The notes under the pieces were generated by a model that did not search any database, was not told the DNA's origin, and worked only from the letters and a program-made list of their open reading frames with translations. From assembly GCA_032719365.1 (NCBI GenBank), contig CM064866.1, positions 72,055,028 through 72,119,027 on the forward strand: a stretch of 64,000 bases of DNA. Direction: 5' to 3'. A program made the translations under genes and the position numbers. Below, piece after piece: positions 1 to 10,292 of the stretch; position 1 is the stretch's first letter; each line of letters begins with the position of its first letter. The DNA is from Prinsepia uniflora (Eukaryota > Streptophyta > Magnoliopsida > Rosales > Rosaceae).

Positions 1-604
1 GGATTGCTGACTGATGATGTGTTCACAGCAGCGGATGCTCGGATTTTGAGCGGTCCTTGAGCCTATTGATTTGCACGCGTTGCAGGGATAAACGTGACTC
101 TAAGCAACAGGATATGGAAATAAGTCTCGTGGTTTATGGAAAATGATTTTGAGGAAACCGTGGTTTAGCGGTTAAAATGATTTAAAGAAATTGTGAACTT
201 TTGAGATGTTAAACTGATTTGGTGAACATGAGTTTTTGTGGACCATGGGAAAATATGTTTTGATTTTATCGGTCCACTGTTCATACTTGAATGATTTCAT
301 ACTATTACTCATGTTTTACGATATGCATGCAAGTTTGTGAAAACTGGAGGGTAAGAATGTATTTTGGTAAATGTTTTTATAAGAAGTCATTTTTGTCCAC
401 TCACACCTTTTCTGTTTTGTTAACCCTTCAGGTCGTGGCGCGTTGATCGAGGCTATTCCAGAGGTGGAGGTATGTGCGGGCACAGGCGCAAAAATTCCCT
501 TGTCTGGCAGGTACTGAAGGGTAGTTTCGGACTTTCAGTTGACTTGTCAGACGGGAGCAGGACCGGGTACGGTTTTTGACGTCCAGTTGGGACGGGTCCT
601 GTCA
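1..604 (+). repeat. 3' part of the 5' LTR
   Basis: Collinear with 6686-7289 and apparently identical by eye. It ends GGGACGGGTCCTGTCA directly before the primer binding site. It contains the GTCCACTCAC half of the long-range stem (near 394-403), followed by a pyrimidine-rich tract ending CAG. Confidence 0.9.
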
Positions 605-607
605 AAT

Positions 608-619
608 TGGTATCAGAGC
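608..619 (+). other. Primer binding site, tRNA-iMet type
   Basis: The motif TGGTATCAGAGC starts three bases after the LTR end. It is complementary to the 3' end of plant initiator tRNA-Met, the usual minus-strand primer of copia and many gypsy elements. It fixes the end of the 5' LTR at 604. Confidence 0.9.
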
Positions 620-3600
620 ACTAGGTTGCTGATGCTGTTGCCATGCCATACCTCCGGAATGTGAGCCTCGTGCGCGACCTGGTAGTGAGATGGGTATATT
701 AGGGTATTTGAGACCTTGTGATGAATCTCGGAATGTAATTGACCTTGGTTTGTGAGTCAGATATTAATTTGTGTAGCTACGGCTTACTAATTGTCGAATC
801 GGTATTCTTGTGGGTCCTAGGATTTGCTGGATCCAGAGGCTTGGAAGGTAGCACAATTGGGTAGGTTGGACCCAGGATGAGATTATTCTCAGTAATTCCT
901 TGTGCGAAATGTGAGTTCCCAACGTCTAGAGTGTGTTGGGGGTATTCCTAGGTTTGGAATGTGGTATTGATGTGGTTCACCGGCGGTAATTTGCTGGGTG
1001 ACCGGGTATGCCAGGGATGGCATGGATGAATGAGTCAAAGAATTCAGTTAGGACTCGAGATGAGTCATGGTAATATCTTAAGTCTCAGGAGTTGTCGGGT
1101 TTTGAGGGACCCTAGGTAGTAATCGCGGAACCTAAGGTGGGATGTTCGGTTCGGAAATGTGTGCTGGCGGGTGGTTTGACTCTTAATGACTTTTCGAAGT
1201 CGAGACCGAGTGACGATTGTGTCAGGTCTAGTCATGTCAGCTTTAGTGGTGGAACTGCAATCCACAGTCGGGGTTGGTACTTGTCGAAGGAATCCCAGAG
1301 TGGGGATACAGGGTAGTCGTCCGAGTACTTGATTCCATTGGATGTGGAGTCTCGATAGTGATGTCTGATGGTTGGGTCTGCACAAGTCTGTGGCAGGCAC
1401 TCATACCGAGAGTGGTTGTTGAGAATCGGGGGGGGGGGGGGGGGACGTCAGGGGACGTTTCTTTTTCTCACATGAGTTGTCAGGGTGACTGTACCCAGAG
1501 TTGTTAGGTGCGAAGGAGGCAGAGTTTCTCCTATTCGAGCAGAGGTACGGGGTCGTCGCTTGTTATGAGCGGAGATCCAGGGTTGTCAGTTTTGCACACG
1601 GTGTGCTCATACTGATACTGTTGTCTGTGTACTGGTGTGGGTGCCGGTGTGGTGCTGACGATGGGGTCACGAGTCGGGTTGTGACTTCGTCGAGTTGGGT
1701 ATGTGTCAGTAACCAGTCCAAAGGGGAAACGTGGTTGGTGTCCGAGTCCGATGGTTCCAACGTGGTTGGACCTACGGAATCATGAGAAGTTGTGTTTGAA
1801 GAGGATTGCGGGTTTTCCGCATGGGGATTAGGTATTCTGAAGTCATCAGGGGTGATTTCTTATTTTCTGTTGGGTTACCTGGCGTGGGGAGTGCAGTGAG
1901 TTTTGTTTGCATCCACGTAGGATGAATATTGGTGTCATTGTTTTGGATCATCCTTGGTTTTCCCTAGGTGGGATGGCAAGGATAGATACGAGGTAATCAG
2001 TAAGGGTGTAAGACCCTGTGGTTCCTAGTTGTTGACTGTGTGGATCCTAGGTGGATCGGGTTTGTGATGTCGTGGACGTTGGGCATTGTGACGATCTAGG
2101 ATCGTGATGTTCACGGGTCGGCTGACGTCGTAATGGATCTGGGTCGTGATTTCGATGGTCCAGATTGGGTGAGAGTTTATCACTCTTACGTCGGTATGTG
2201 AGTCATAAATGACGGGACTGAACTTCTTTTCGAAGTGGAGCCCCTTATGGTATGTTACTCGAACGAGTAGGTTTTCGACGGGGTCGAAATTGGTCAGCCT
2301 TAGAGTTGTGACGGATGGGATTGGCTTCCTTATGAAGTCCATCGGATGTAATGTGTTACTCGCTTGAACTGGTAACCGATAGGTTCGGTTTTGGTGTGTC
2401 CGAGTGGACGTGAACCAGATTTCGGGTTTTGGAATCGAATTTCTGGGTGACGATTCAGGATTCGATTCAGGAACTTGAAAGTGGAATACCGGATTTGGGT
2501 GCGGAATGATTATTCCAAATGCTAGCTTACGGAATAATGATTTCGGATTCGGATTTGGATATGAATTAAAAACTGTGATGTATGGATTTGGATTCGGGAT
2601 TTCTTACGAAATTGCGGATTCGGATTTGGTATTGAAACTAGCTGATTGGTGGAGTTTCGATTTGTCTCTTGCTGGTTTGGGCAAATGGACTCCATTATTG
2701 GAACGTGTTTGGCTATGACCTAGGTGGTTGTAGTCTGGTCAAGGGATAGATGTACGTACCTTATACGTGGTTTGGGGTACGATATTTTGCAGATTTGTGG
2801 TGGCCGGGGTTGATGTGAATCTCGGGAGAACTAGGCGTTCTTCCCTGTGGACACGTTGATGTGTCATTTTGAGTGTTGTCATTTGGCGAGGTGTTTTTGG
2901 GTAGCATAGGACAAGGATTGTCGATGTTAGCAAAAACCCTCAGGCTTTTTACTTTTGCCTTACCTGGTTTGGGATCGACCATATAGGTCTATGGGTCGAG
3001 TACTGGGGTCCAGCTGTAGGATCATGCTTGGTGTACGATGTACGGTATCGTATGGACGAGGGTACTTGATACCTAGTGACGGTACATGGGATGTACCAGT
3101 GTTGTGTCGATAAACGTGTTGGTGTTTTGGCTTAGTTCCAATACCATTGGTTGTGGATGTGAACGTGAACTGGACATTGAACACGATGCACTGGGCAGAG
3201 TGATTCTGACGATTACAGTGATTGTTTGAGCAGGTGCTCTTAGCCAAGGTTGGCAAGTATAACTCTAGTGTTGAGTTGTGTGATTACTGCTAGGCTTGTG
3301 TTCAACGTGTTCCAGATGCACCGTCTGATTGAGTGTGATGACGGTATGCGTATACTCAGGATGAGTGAGTTGGTGCTTGGTGTGACCGCAAGTTGCTTTG
3401 CGGCGAGATGTTACCTTGTCGTGACCTTACCAGCATCTGGGATCGCTGAGGGGGGTGACAATTGTGGTAACTACTGTAGGTATTTGTCGCAGGATTGAGT
3501 TTGCCCTGCGAGGGGAGATCATGTTGATGATCATATGCTACATTGACGGACGTTGTAGTATGGTGTGTTGTCACTGATTTAGTACTGATTGGCGCTTTAC

Positions 3601-3953
3601 TAGGGTGGTAAAGCTTGGTAGTGACAGTTTGGCTTGTGGTGTCGGCTTGGACTAACTAGTGAGTTTTGGTGACTCTCTATGAGAGCGAAGGTCAGGACAC
3701 ATTAGTGATTACGTGGGGCCGTCAAGCTGAAAGAGTCAGCTTAATGGTGACATTGCCAATTTCTGGTAATCAATTTCATTCGAGGTGGTCGAGTGTAGTC
3801 AGTACGACGTGCATCTGGGATGTGACGTCTGAGTGCAGACGAGTTCTGTGTTGGCTAGTGGGTGTACAGGTGTACACGTGTTGTGTGGCCATTTGTTCTC
3901 TACGAGGTAGTTGTGGAATACGAGTAGTTGGAATTTCGGGGACGAAATTCTTT

Positions 3954-3965
3954 AAGGAGGGAAGG
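3954..3965 (+). other. Polypurine tract
   Basis: AAGGAGGGAAGG lies directly before the 3' LTR start (TGTAATGACC at 3967), in the expected place for the plus-strand primer. The equivalent tract of the related element is just before 12064. Confidence 0.8.
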
Positions 3966-4477
3966 TTGTAATGACCCGTCCCGAATATCGGGATTGAATA
4001 TTAATTAATTACGAATTAGAATGACTAATCGGGGATTAGTTGAGTGAAATCGGACGAAACGTGCAAAATGACCGTTTTGCCCCTAGCGTGGGCAAAATGT
4101 TGACTTTTAGTTCGGGCGGTCAAATGGACTTTGGCCGATGACTGCGACGTAGTTCGGGACGTCACGAGTTCATAGACAGGTGGCACGTTCAATTCCGACA
4201 TTCGTAGAGAAAGTTATGATGTTCGGAAGTTGAGGGGTATTTTGGTAATTTGGCATAGTAGGGGCCAAATGTTGACTTTTTGGCCGGGAAGTCCAACGGA
4301 CGAGGGCCAAGGACCGTTACGTAGGTCTCGTCGATACGAATCCAACGACAGGCGGCATGCCGAAATCGGAGATTCGACGACGAAGTTATGGTCACGGAAT
4401 CGGGCTCGATTAACCGAACGAACCGGGAATAAAATAATATTTTAATAATGAACAGTACCCGGTGACTGAGCACACTT

Positions 4478-4503
4478 GGATGAGTGACAAGTGTCACTCA
4501 TCC
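4478..4503. promoter_or_regulatory. Conserved 26-bp palindrome in LTR (copy 1)
   Basis: Perfect 12-bp arms GGATGAGTGACA and TGTCACTCATCC with a 2-bp centre (AG), 511 bp into the LTR. The same site recurs in other LTRs at 12346-12367, 26034-26059, 55902-55927 and 63202-63227. The function is unknown; a dimeric transcription-factor site in U3 is one possibility. Confidence 0.6.
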
Positions 4504-5432
4504 CTTAAAATCAGGCACAAAACATGGATCCATGATTTTGGGGGAGACCTAATTATTATGTTTTATTATATTAAATTAATTAATTAATCCTAATTTCCAT
4601 TAATCTCCCATATTTTCTTCAACCGTGTACAACCCACAAATCAGTTTTCTCCCAACCTCCAATTCTCTTCCATTTCTGAACCAAAGTGTGAGCATTTGAG
4701 AGTGAATTGAACTGGGAAAATCGAGGGATTAATTGAGAGCTGAGGACTGGGATTTCGGGTTTTAGAAAATTTGGAGGAAAAATCGAATTGGTCGAATTGA
4801 GCTGTGATGATCGAATTGGACATTGGAAATAGCTTCCTGAGGTTGAGACGAGTTGTTTCAAATCAAAAACGAGAGGAATTCATGCCCAATTGGCTCTGAA
4901 CGGGTTTGGTAACAGTGGGAGATATCGAGCTTGAGTCGTGATCAATGCGTGATCAAACGACGAAATTGAGGTGGGGAAACAATTCCTCATGGTCCATTGA
5001 TACTTCTGGGTTCGTCAATTGGGAGGAATCAGTGGCCAAGGTGGAAACTCCATGGTTGCACACTGTTCGGATGTTCGAGTTTGAGTCGTGAAGATTGAGC
5101 AATGATTTGATCCAATTGAGTTGGGGGAAAGGTCTACCTGTGATCAATGAAGCTTCCTGATGAATCAATTTGGGGAAACCTTGTGGAATTGAGGTAATTC
5201 GACTGATGAACAGTGGCCGGAGGTCCTTCGATTGTTCATCCTTGATCGTGAGGATTGAGGTAATGTTTCAAGTAATTAAGGTTACAGAACCCTAATTGGA
5301 CTTATAACGAAACTAACTGGATGCTCAATTGATGAAAACAGTGTGGAATTGACTGAAAACCAGCCGGGTCTGATCGCGGGTTGAACGACCCGTTTACCAG
5401 ACAAACGGGCTTGAACGACGACACTGTAGCTG

Positions 5433-5451
5433 GCGCGTGGGTTTCACGCGC
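5433..5451. other. GC-rich hairpin in LTR
   Basis: GCGCGTG, a 5-nt loop (GGTTT), then CACGCGC. The 7-bp stem recurs with different loops at 8788-8806 (AAGCC), 33519-33537 (AAAGC), 35504-35522 (GGTTT) and 54943-54961 (GGCTT), and is degraded near 52155. A kept stem with a changing loop suggests that the pairing matters. Confidence 0.6.
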
Positions 5452-5770
5452 AGCCACTCACGGCGGCGCGTGAGGGCGCGTCCGGCCTAGTCTCAAGGTG
5501 AGGTCAACATGACTTTTGATCCTCTCAGTGTAACGAACATTTTGACGTTGATTTCGGTGAAATCGGATATTGTTTCGATAATGTTCCGCGTATCCGAAGT
5601 TTTGTTTTACGAGTTAAATACGTATTTAAATTCCGGAAAAATTGGGGAAAATTATATGATGTATTTTGAGATGTTAGTAACCCTCTATAATGATTTTGGG
5701 CAGGAGTTGTGATTTCCAGATTTTACGGAAAAACGTGCAGCTCGGAAACGAACCGTTTTGAACGGTGTGT

Positions 5771-7089
5771 GTGAGTGGACTTTTGGTTTTCTAACTGTGA
5801 TGCATGCATATATGATTTAAAATGCTTTATTATATGATTTGATATGCTTTGGCATGAGTGGTATTTCAATTCGGTGATTTCTTAGTTTTGTGAGTATTAT
5901 ATTATTATATTCTGGCGCGATTTTCGAGAAATCATGAAATTGGTTAAAAATGATATTGTGGGCGTGAGAACCCAAGTAAATAATGATTTTGACTCGGATT
6001 TGGAGTTACATGTGAATTTGATGATTTTTGGTATCCTCGTGATTTTGTGATTATTTTAATCAGTCTTTCGGGCACGTTTTACGAGGAACGTGCAAATGAT
6101 GTTTTGGGCTAAGCCCGGATTGAAAATGATGTTTTGACTCGGGTTATGAGTCAGGAAGTTGAAAATGATATTTGGACTCGGATTATGAGTCAGTGATTGA
6201 TTTCATGGATTTACGTGATCGTGGCAACTCGGGTTTACGGTTGCACGGATTTACGTAATATTGATATTTTGGGCTTGAGACCCAATGGAATTGTGATTTT
6301 GGTTGGAATTGTATTTCCATGTGATGACATGATGATATTGATGATTTTCGGATTTATAAAGTAAATCGGGACTTGGGGCTGAGACCCTGTGTTGATATAT
6401 GATTTGGTTTTTAATGCAACTGTTTTTCACTGGTTTTTGTGATGGTGATATGTTGCGGATATTTAGGGCTTTCGGGAGAAAATATGTTTTTCCCCGGAGT
6501 GCACCCTGGAGATAACGCTCGCCTTCGGGATGGAAGTGTTTACCCCGAAGAGGTCACGTAGCACGATCTTTGTCTTGCAGCCCAGGGGAGGCTTGACTCA
6601 GATCAGATGTGCTGGATTATATGGATCGGTAAGTGATTTGTTCACGAGATCCGGATCGTCGGCTGGTGAGGTTTTTCCCAGCGACGGATTGCTGACTGAT
6701 GATGTGTTCACAGCAGCGGATGCTCGGATTTTGAGCGGTCCTTGAGCCTATTGATTTGCACGCGTTGCAGGGATAAACGTGACTCTAAGCAACAGGATAT
6801 GGAAATAAGTCTCGTGGTTTATGGAAAATGATTTTGAGGAAACCGTGGTTTAGCGGTTAAAATGATTTAAAGAAATTGTGAACTTTTGAGATGTTAAACT
6901 GATTTGGTGAACATGAGTTTTTGTGGACCATGGGAAAATATGTTTTGATTTTATCGGTCCACTGTTCATACTTGAATGATTTCATACTATTACTCATGTT
7001 TTACGATATGCATGCAAGTTTGTGAAAACTGGAGGGTAAGAATGTATTTTGGTAAATGTTTTTATAAGAAGTCATTTTTGTCCACTCAC
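5771..7089 (+). other. Long-range stem enclosing an intron-like segment of the LTR
   Basis: GTGAGTGGAC (5771-5780) is the exact reverse complement of GTCCACTCAC (7080-7089). The first half contains a 5' splice-site-like GTGAGT. The second lies just upstream of a pyrimidine-rich tract ending in CAG (about 7090-7116), which looks like a 3' splice site. CATGCA motifs and short hairpins lie between. The same layout is present in the other LTRs of the window. Splicing is inferred, not shown. Confidence 0.5.
5959..6280 (+). repeat. Array of short hairpins inside LTR family A
   Basis: A run of short inverted repeats: GCACGT/ACGTGC (6072-6093), GGGCTAAGCCC (6106-6116), GACTC/GAGTC (6136-6152 and 6175-6191), and GGG/CCC pairs near 5960 and 6271. 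The counterpart in the related LTR copy near 36030-36560 has different stem bases that still pair. Confidence 0.55.
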
Positions 7090-7289
7090 ACCTTTTCTGT
7101 TTTGTTAACCCTTCAGGTCGTGGCGCGTTGATCGAGGCTATTCCAGAGGTGGAGGTATGTGCGGGCACAGGCGCAAAAATTCCCTTGTCTGGCAGGTACT
7201 GAAGGGTAGTTTCGGACTTTCAGTTGACTTGTCAGACGGGAGCAGGACCGGGTACGGTTTTTGACGTCCAGTTGGGACGGGTCCTGTCA

Positions 7290-7626
7290 GCCTGTCTACG
7301 GATTCAGCGTCCCGAGACCTACCCAACGGTACTTACGGAAAGTCCAAACATGGTCCCGATCCAAAAGTCAACAAACGGCCCCTTTTTAACCAATTTACCA
7401 AATTACCCTTAAACTTCCGAACATCATAACTTTCTCCTCGAATGTCGGAATCGAACGTGCCACCTGTCTATGAACTCGTGACGACCCGAACTACGTCACA
7501 GTCATCAGTCAAAGTCCGTTTGAGCATTCGAACCAAAAGTCAACTGTTCGCCCAATTCCAGGGGCAAAATCGTCATTTCTTCAATTTTTTCCAAATTTTC
7601 CTTTTTTTGAATTTCCGGGGCGTTAC
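7290..7626 (-). repeat. LTR fragment, reverse orientation
   Basis: Reads as the reverse complement of the first ~340 bp of an LTR of this superfamily: it contains the reverse of the conserved 5' segments (for example gtgccacctgtctatgaactcgtga-like text near 7460) and ends GGGGCGTTAC, the reverse of TGTAACGCCCC. The element 1-7289 sits inside it; its other part is outside the window. Confidence 0.65.
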
Positions 7627-10292
7627 GTTGACCGATGATCGTGACGTATTTTGGGACTTCACGAGTCCATAGACAGGTGGCACGCCCGATTCCGACATCC
7701 GAGGAGGAAGTTATGATGTTCAGAAGTTTGAGGGCATTTTCGTAATTTGGTTAAAAGAGAGAAATTTGTTGACTTTTTGCATGACAAGGTCTTCTTCACG
7801 CAAATCGAGAACCCTTAGATAGATCTCGACGTCTTGAGTACAACGACAGGCGGCACGCCTTCATCGGACATCAGACGGTTAAGATATAGGTTTAGAAAGT
7901 GAGGGGCAAAATGGTAATTTTGACAATTAGGGGAAAATCAGTCTTTTTACTCCTTGGTTTTTGTGCAATCAGATAAGGCCACCTGGATAGAGTTAATTGG
8001 ATATTTTAGGAGTGTGGACCACAGGGTGTTGGACACCTGGCCACTGTCTAGTGGCTTCTAGCCATTTTCACAGTTTTGTTTTAATTGTTTGGGTTTGTTG
8101 TCGTTCAAATGAGAGAACAGAAAGACCATGAGACAAAGAACAATCGATCGGTTTCAGTGTGTGTGAGTCTTCGTGATCGAGTGTGTATGATCAGAGAGAA
8201 GCTGAGAGTTTAGTGAGTGTATTAGGGTGTTTGGAGTGAGTGAGAAAATCTCTGTTTTCCCGTGAGTCCCTTGTTCGAAGTCGAAATTAATGGCATCAAG
8301 TAAGGGACGAATAAGCCCAATTGATTGATCAAATGCCGTTCTAAAGGTCACTAGGAGTCGATCCCGCCAAGTTTCGAGTTCTCTTATGGACGGTAAGTGG
8401 AAAACTGGCAATTGGTACCTTGGATTTCGAAAATGGTAAGGTGAAATATAGTGACAATTGATTCAATTGGTTCTTTATGTAAGGTTTTGGACGATAAAAG
8501 GAAACTGTTGGATGAGGAATGAAGGACAACACGGGCTGGAACCATGGAAACAGAGAGGAGTTGTTTTTGAAGGAATGAACTCGATCGGGGAAGGTAATCA
8601 CCTAGTCTAATTGTGTGTTTTTAATTAGTTAGGTTGATTATAGAGACTTGGACGAATCTAAGGAAAGAACTAGGATCAATTTTGGACCAGAAACAAAGAA
8701 AAACCGGGTGCGCCGGTCCAGTTGAACAGGCCGATCTGAACCGGTCTGAACCGGTTTAGACAGACGTTGAAGACGACACTGTAGCAGGCGCGTGAAGCCC
8801 ACGCGCAGCCCCTTTGGGCGGCGCGTGTGGGCGCGTGGTACTGAGTTTGAGGAAGGTTCCAACACGACTTTCAAAGCATTCGCTGTAACGAACATTTTAA
8901 GACTGGTTTCGAGTCGATCGAACATCGTCTCGATATGTTTTGGGTTGTCCAAAGACTTTAGGCCTCGATTAAAAATAGTTAAAAATTTGGGAAAATTACG
9001 GGGCTTGAGTATGTTCATTGTGAAGTAGTTAGTGACTGTATTATGGGATTTGGACTGGTTCGGGAAAGCCGGTGATAGTGGTTTGATCAGGAACGACGTA
9101 GGTGCACGTGTATCGAGGCGGCACCGAAATGGTCTGTGAGTGGACTTTGCTTTCTAACCTATGATGCATGCATATATGTTTTAATATGTTTTCATACGTG
9201 ATTCTATGATTTACTTTATGATCTCGATGATTTACAGTTTTGCACGTTTTTCGAGATTCTTACGTATTTACACGTTTTACGAGGTTTCGATTTTCTCTTG
9301 TGATTTGACCGTGGTTTTAATGATTTGATTTCGGGATTTGAGATATGAGTTGATTTCAAGGATTTGAAATTGGATTTCGGAAACCTAGAAAGGAAGTCTG
9401 GATTTGGGTTCGGGACAGTGGTTCCGGATGCCGGCTTACGGAATCATTGTTGCGAATTCGGATGAGGATTTTCTATGGTTTTCACTGATTTAATGGAAAA
9501 TGGTTTTGGGTTTAAAGACTCGGAAAGAAAAGAAAACCCACTGGATCTGGTTTTGAGTTTTGACTTTAAAGACTCGGATTGATTGACGGGGGGAGGGCCC
9601 TGGATGGATATGTTTTGATTTTAAAGACTCGGTATATGTTTTGAGTTTAAAGACTCGGATATGAAACCCCCGAGGCCTGTGATTGTGTTTTGAGTTTAAA
9701 GACTCGTTGATATCTCGGGAAGGCCTGGTTATTTGCGCATGATTTTGAGTTTAAAGACTCGGGCGCACTTGAGATCCAGTAAACTTGTATGATTGATATT
9801 TTCACTGGTTTTCTGATGTTTTGGGCAGTGGCCCGGATGAAGTGGATTTGACGAGTTTTGGGACTGAGTTCCCGGATTTGAGATTGATTTGTGATTTGAG
9901 GCTGAGGCCTGGATTTGAATAGTAGATTTAATTCGAGTTTTCAAATGATTGTAAAAAATGGTTTTTGATATGAATGGTTTCATGACTTGAATTAATATGC
10001 ATGCATTGATTCTTACATAGAGGGTAAAAATGTAATTGTTTTCAATACCCTCCAGATTGTTGCGGTGCGGGTTGTTGGTCGAGAGAGACGGAGATATCAC
10101 AACTGAAATCTACAGTAGTTCGGCGCACTCTGGAAAGTCTAGATACTTTCAGGACGGCTGGAACGAGAATCTTTTGTCCGACTTACGTGTCACATGGAGG
10201 TTGGACGTCAGTTTAACCTTCGTGTCATGCGTAAGTCAGACGGGAGCAGGGTTTAGCCCTTAATCCCGGGGGATTAAGGGTGGGCCCTGATA
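7627..10292 (+). repeat. LTR, 5' truncated in the window, plus orientation
   Basis: Starts inside an LTR (homologous to about 180 bp into the LTR at 50811) and ends GGGTGGGCCCTGATA, close to the GGGCCCTGACA end of the LTR at 57117. It has the GC hairpin (8788-8806), GTGAGTGGAC (9136-9145) with a CATGCA motif nearby, and many GAGTTTAAAGACTC motifs (about 9490-9770). The GTCCACTCAC partner is missing here, although the acceptor-like tract ending CAG (about 10053) remains. No gene. Confidence 0.7.

Larger units (their letters stand above)
605..3966 (+). other. Non-coding internal region of the LARD-type element
   Basis: This stretch is strongly G/T-rich on the plus strand and all frames are broken; the longest open frames are about 100 codons and show no gag, protease, RT or integrase motif. 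A run of 17 G lies at 1428-1444. Around 2470-2560 the text resembles LTR sequence at 9395-9470 and 52810-52900, so part of the interior seems derived from LTR material. I see no gene here. It could be a very decayed gag-pol, which a profile search would show. Confidence 0.7.
1..7289 (+). mobile_element. Non-autonomous Ty3/gypsy-like LTR retrotransposon (LARD-type), 5' end outside window
   Basis: Bases 1-604 align without a gap to 6686-7289 and look identical, so they are the end of a 5' LTR and the matching end of the 3' LTR. Between them lie an initiator-Met primer site (608-619), a 3.36 kb internal region and a purine tract (3954-3965). The LTR begins TGTAATGACCCG and ends GGGTCCTGTCA. The internal region has no gag or pol reading frame, so the element needs enzymes from a relative. 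The sequence just before the 3' LTR (gacgaaattc, then the purine tract) matches the end of pol in Tekay/Del chromoviruses, which suggests the parent lineage. The target duplication cannot be checked because the 5' end is missing. Confidence 0.85.
3967..7289 (+). repeat. 3' LTR (3.3 kb), family A
   Basis: Starts TGTAATGACCCGTCCC after the purine tract and ends GGGTCCTGTCA. It carries the features found across the LTR families of this window: a 26-bp palindrome (4478-4503), a GC hairpin (5433-5451), the stem half GTGAGTGGAC (5771-5780), a hairpin array (about 5959-6280), CATGCA motifs (near 5802 and 7009), and GTCCACTCAC (7080-7089) followed by a pyrimidine tract and CAG. The solo LTR 25527-37443 is the same family. 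No long open frame. Confidence 0.9.

Noticed and set aside
608..619. tRNA-Met gene fragment
   Set aside because: Only the 12-nt primer complement is present, right after an LTR end; no tRNA fold.
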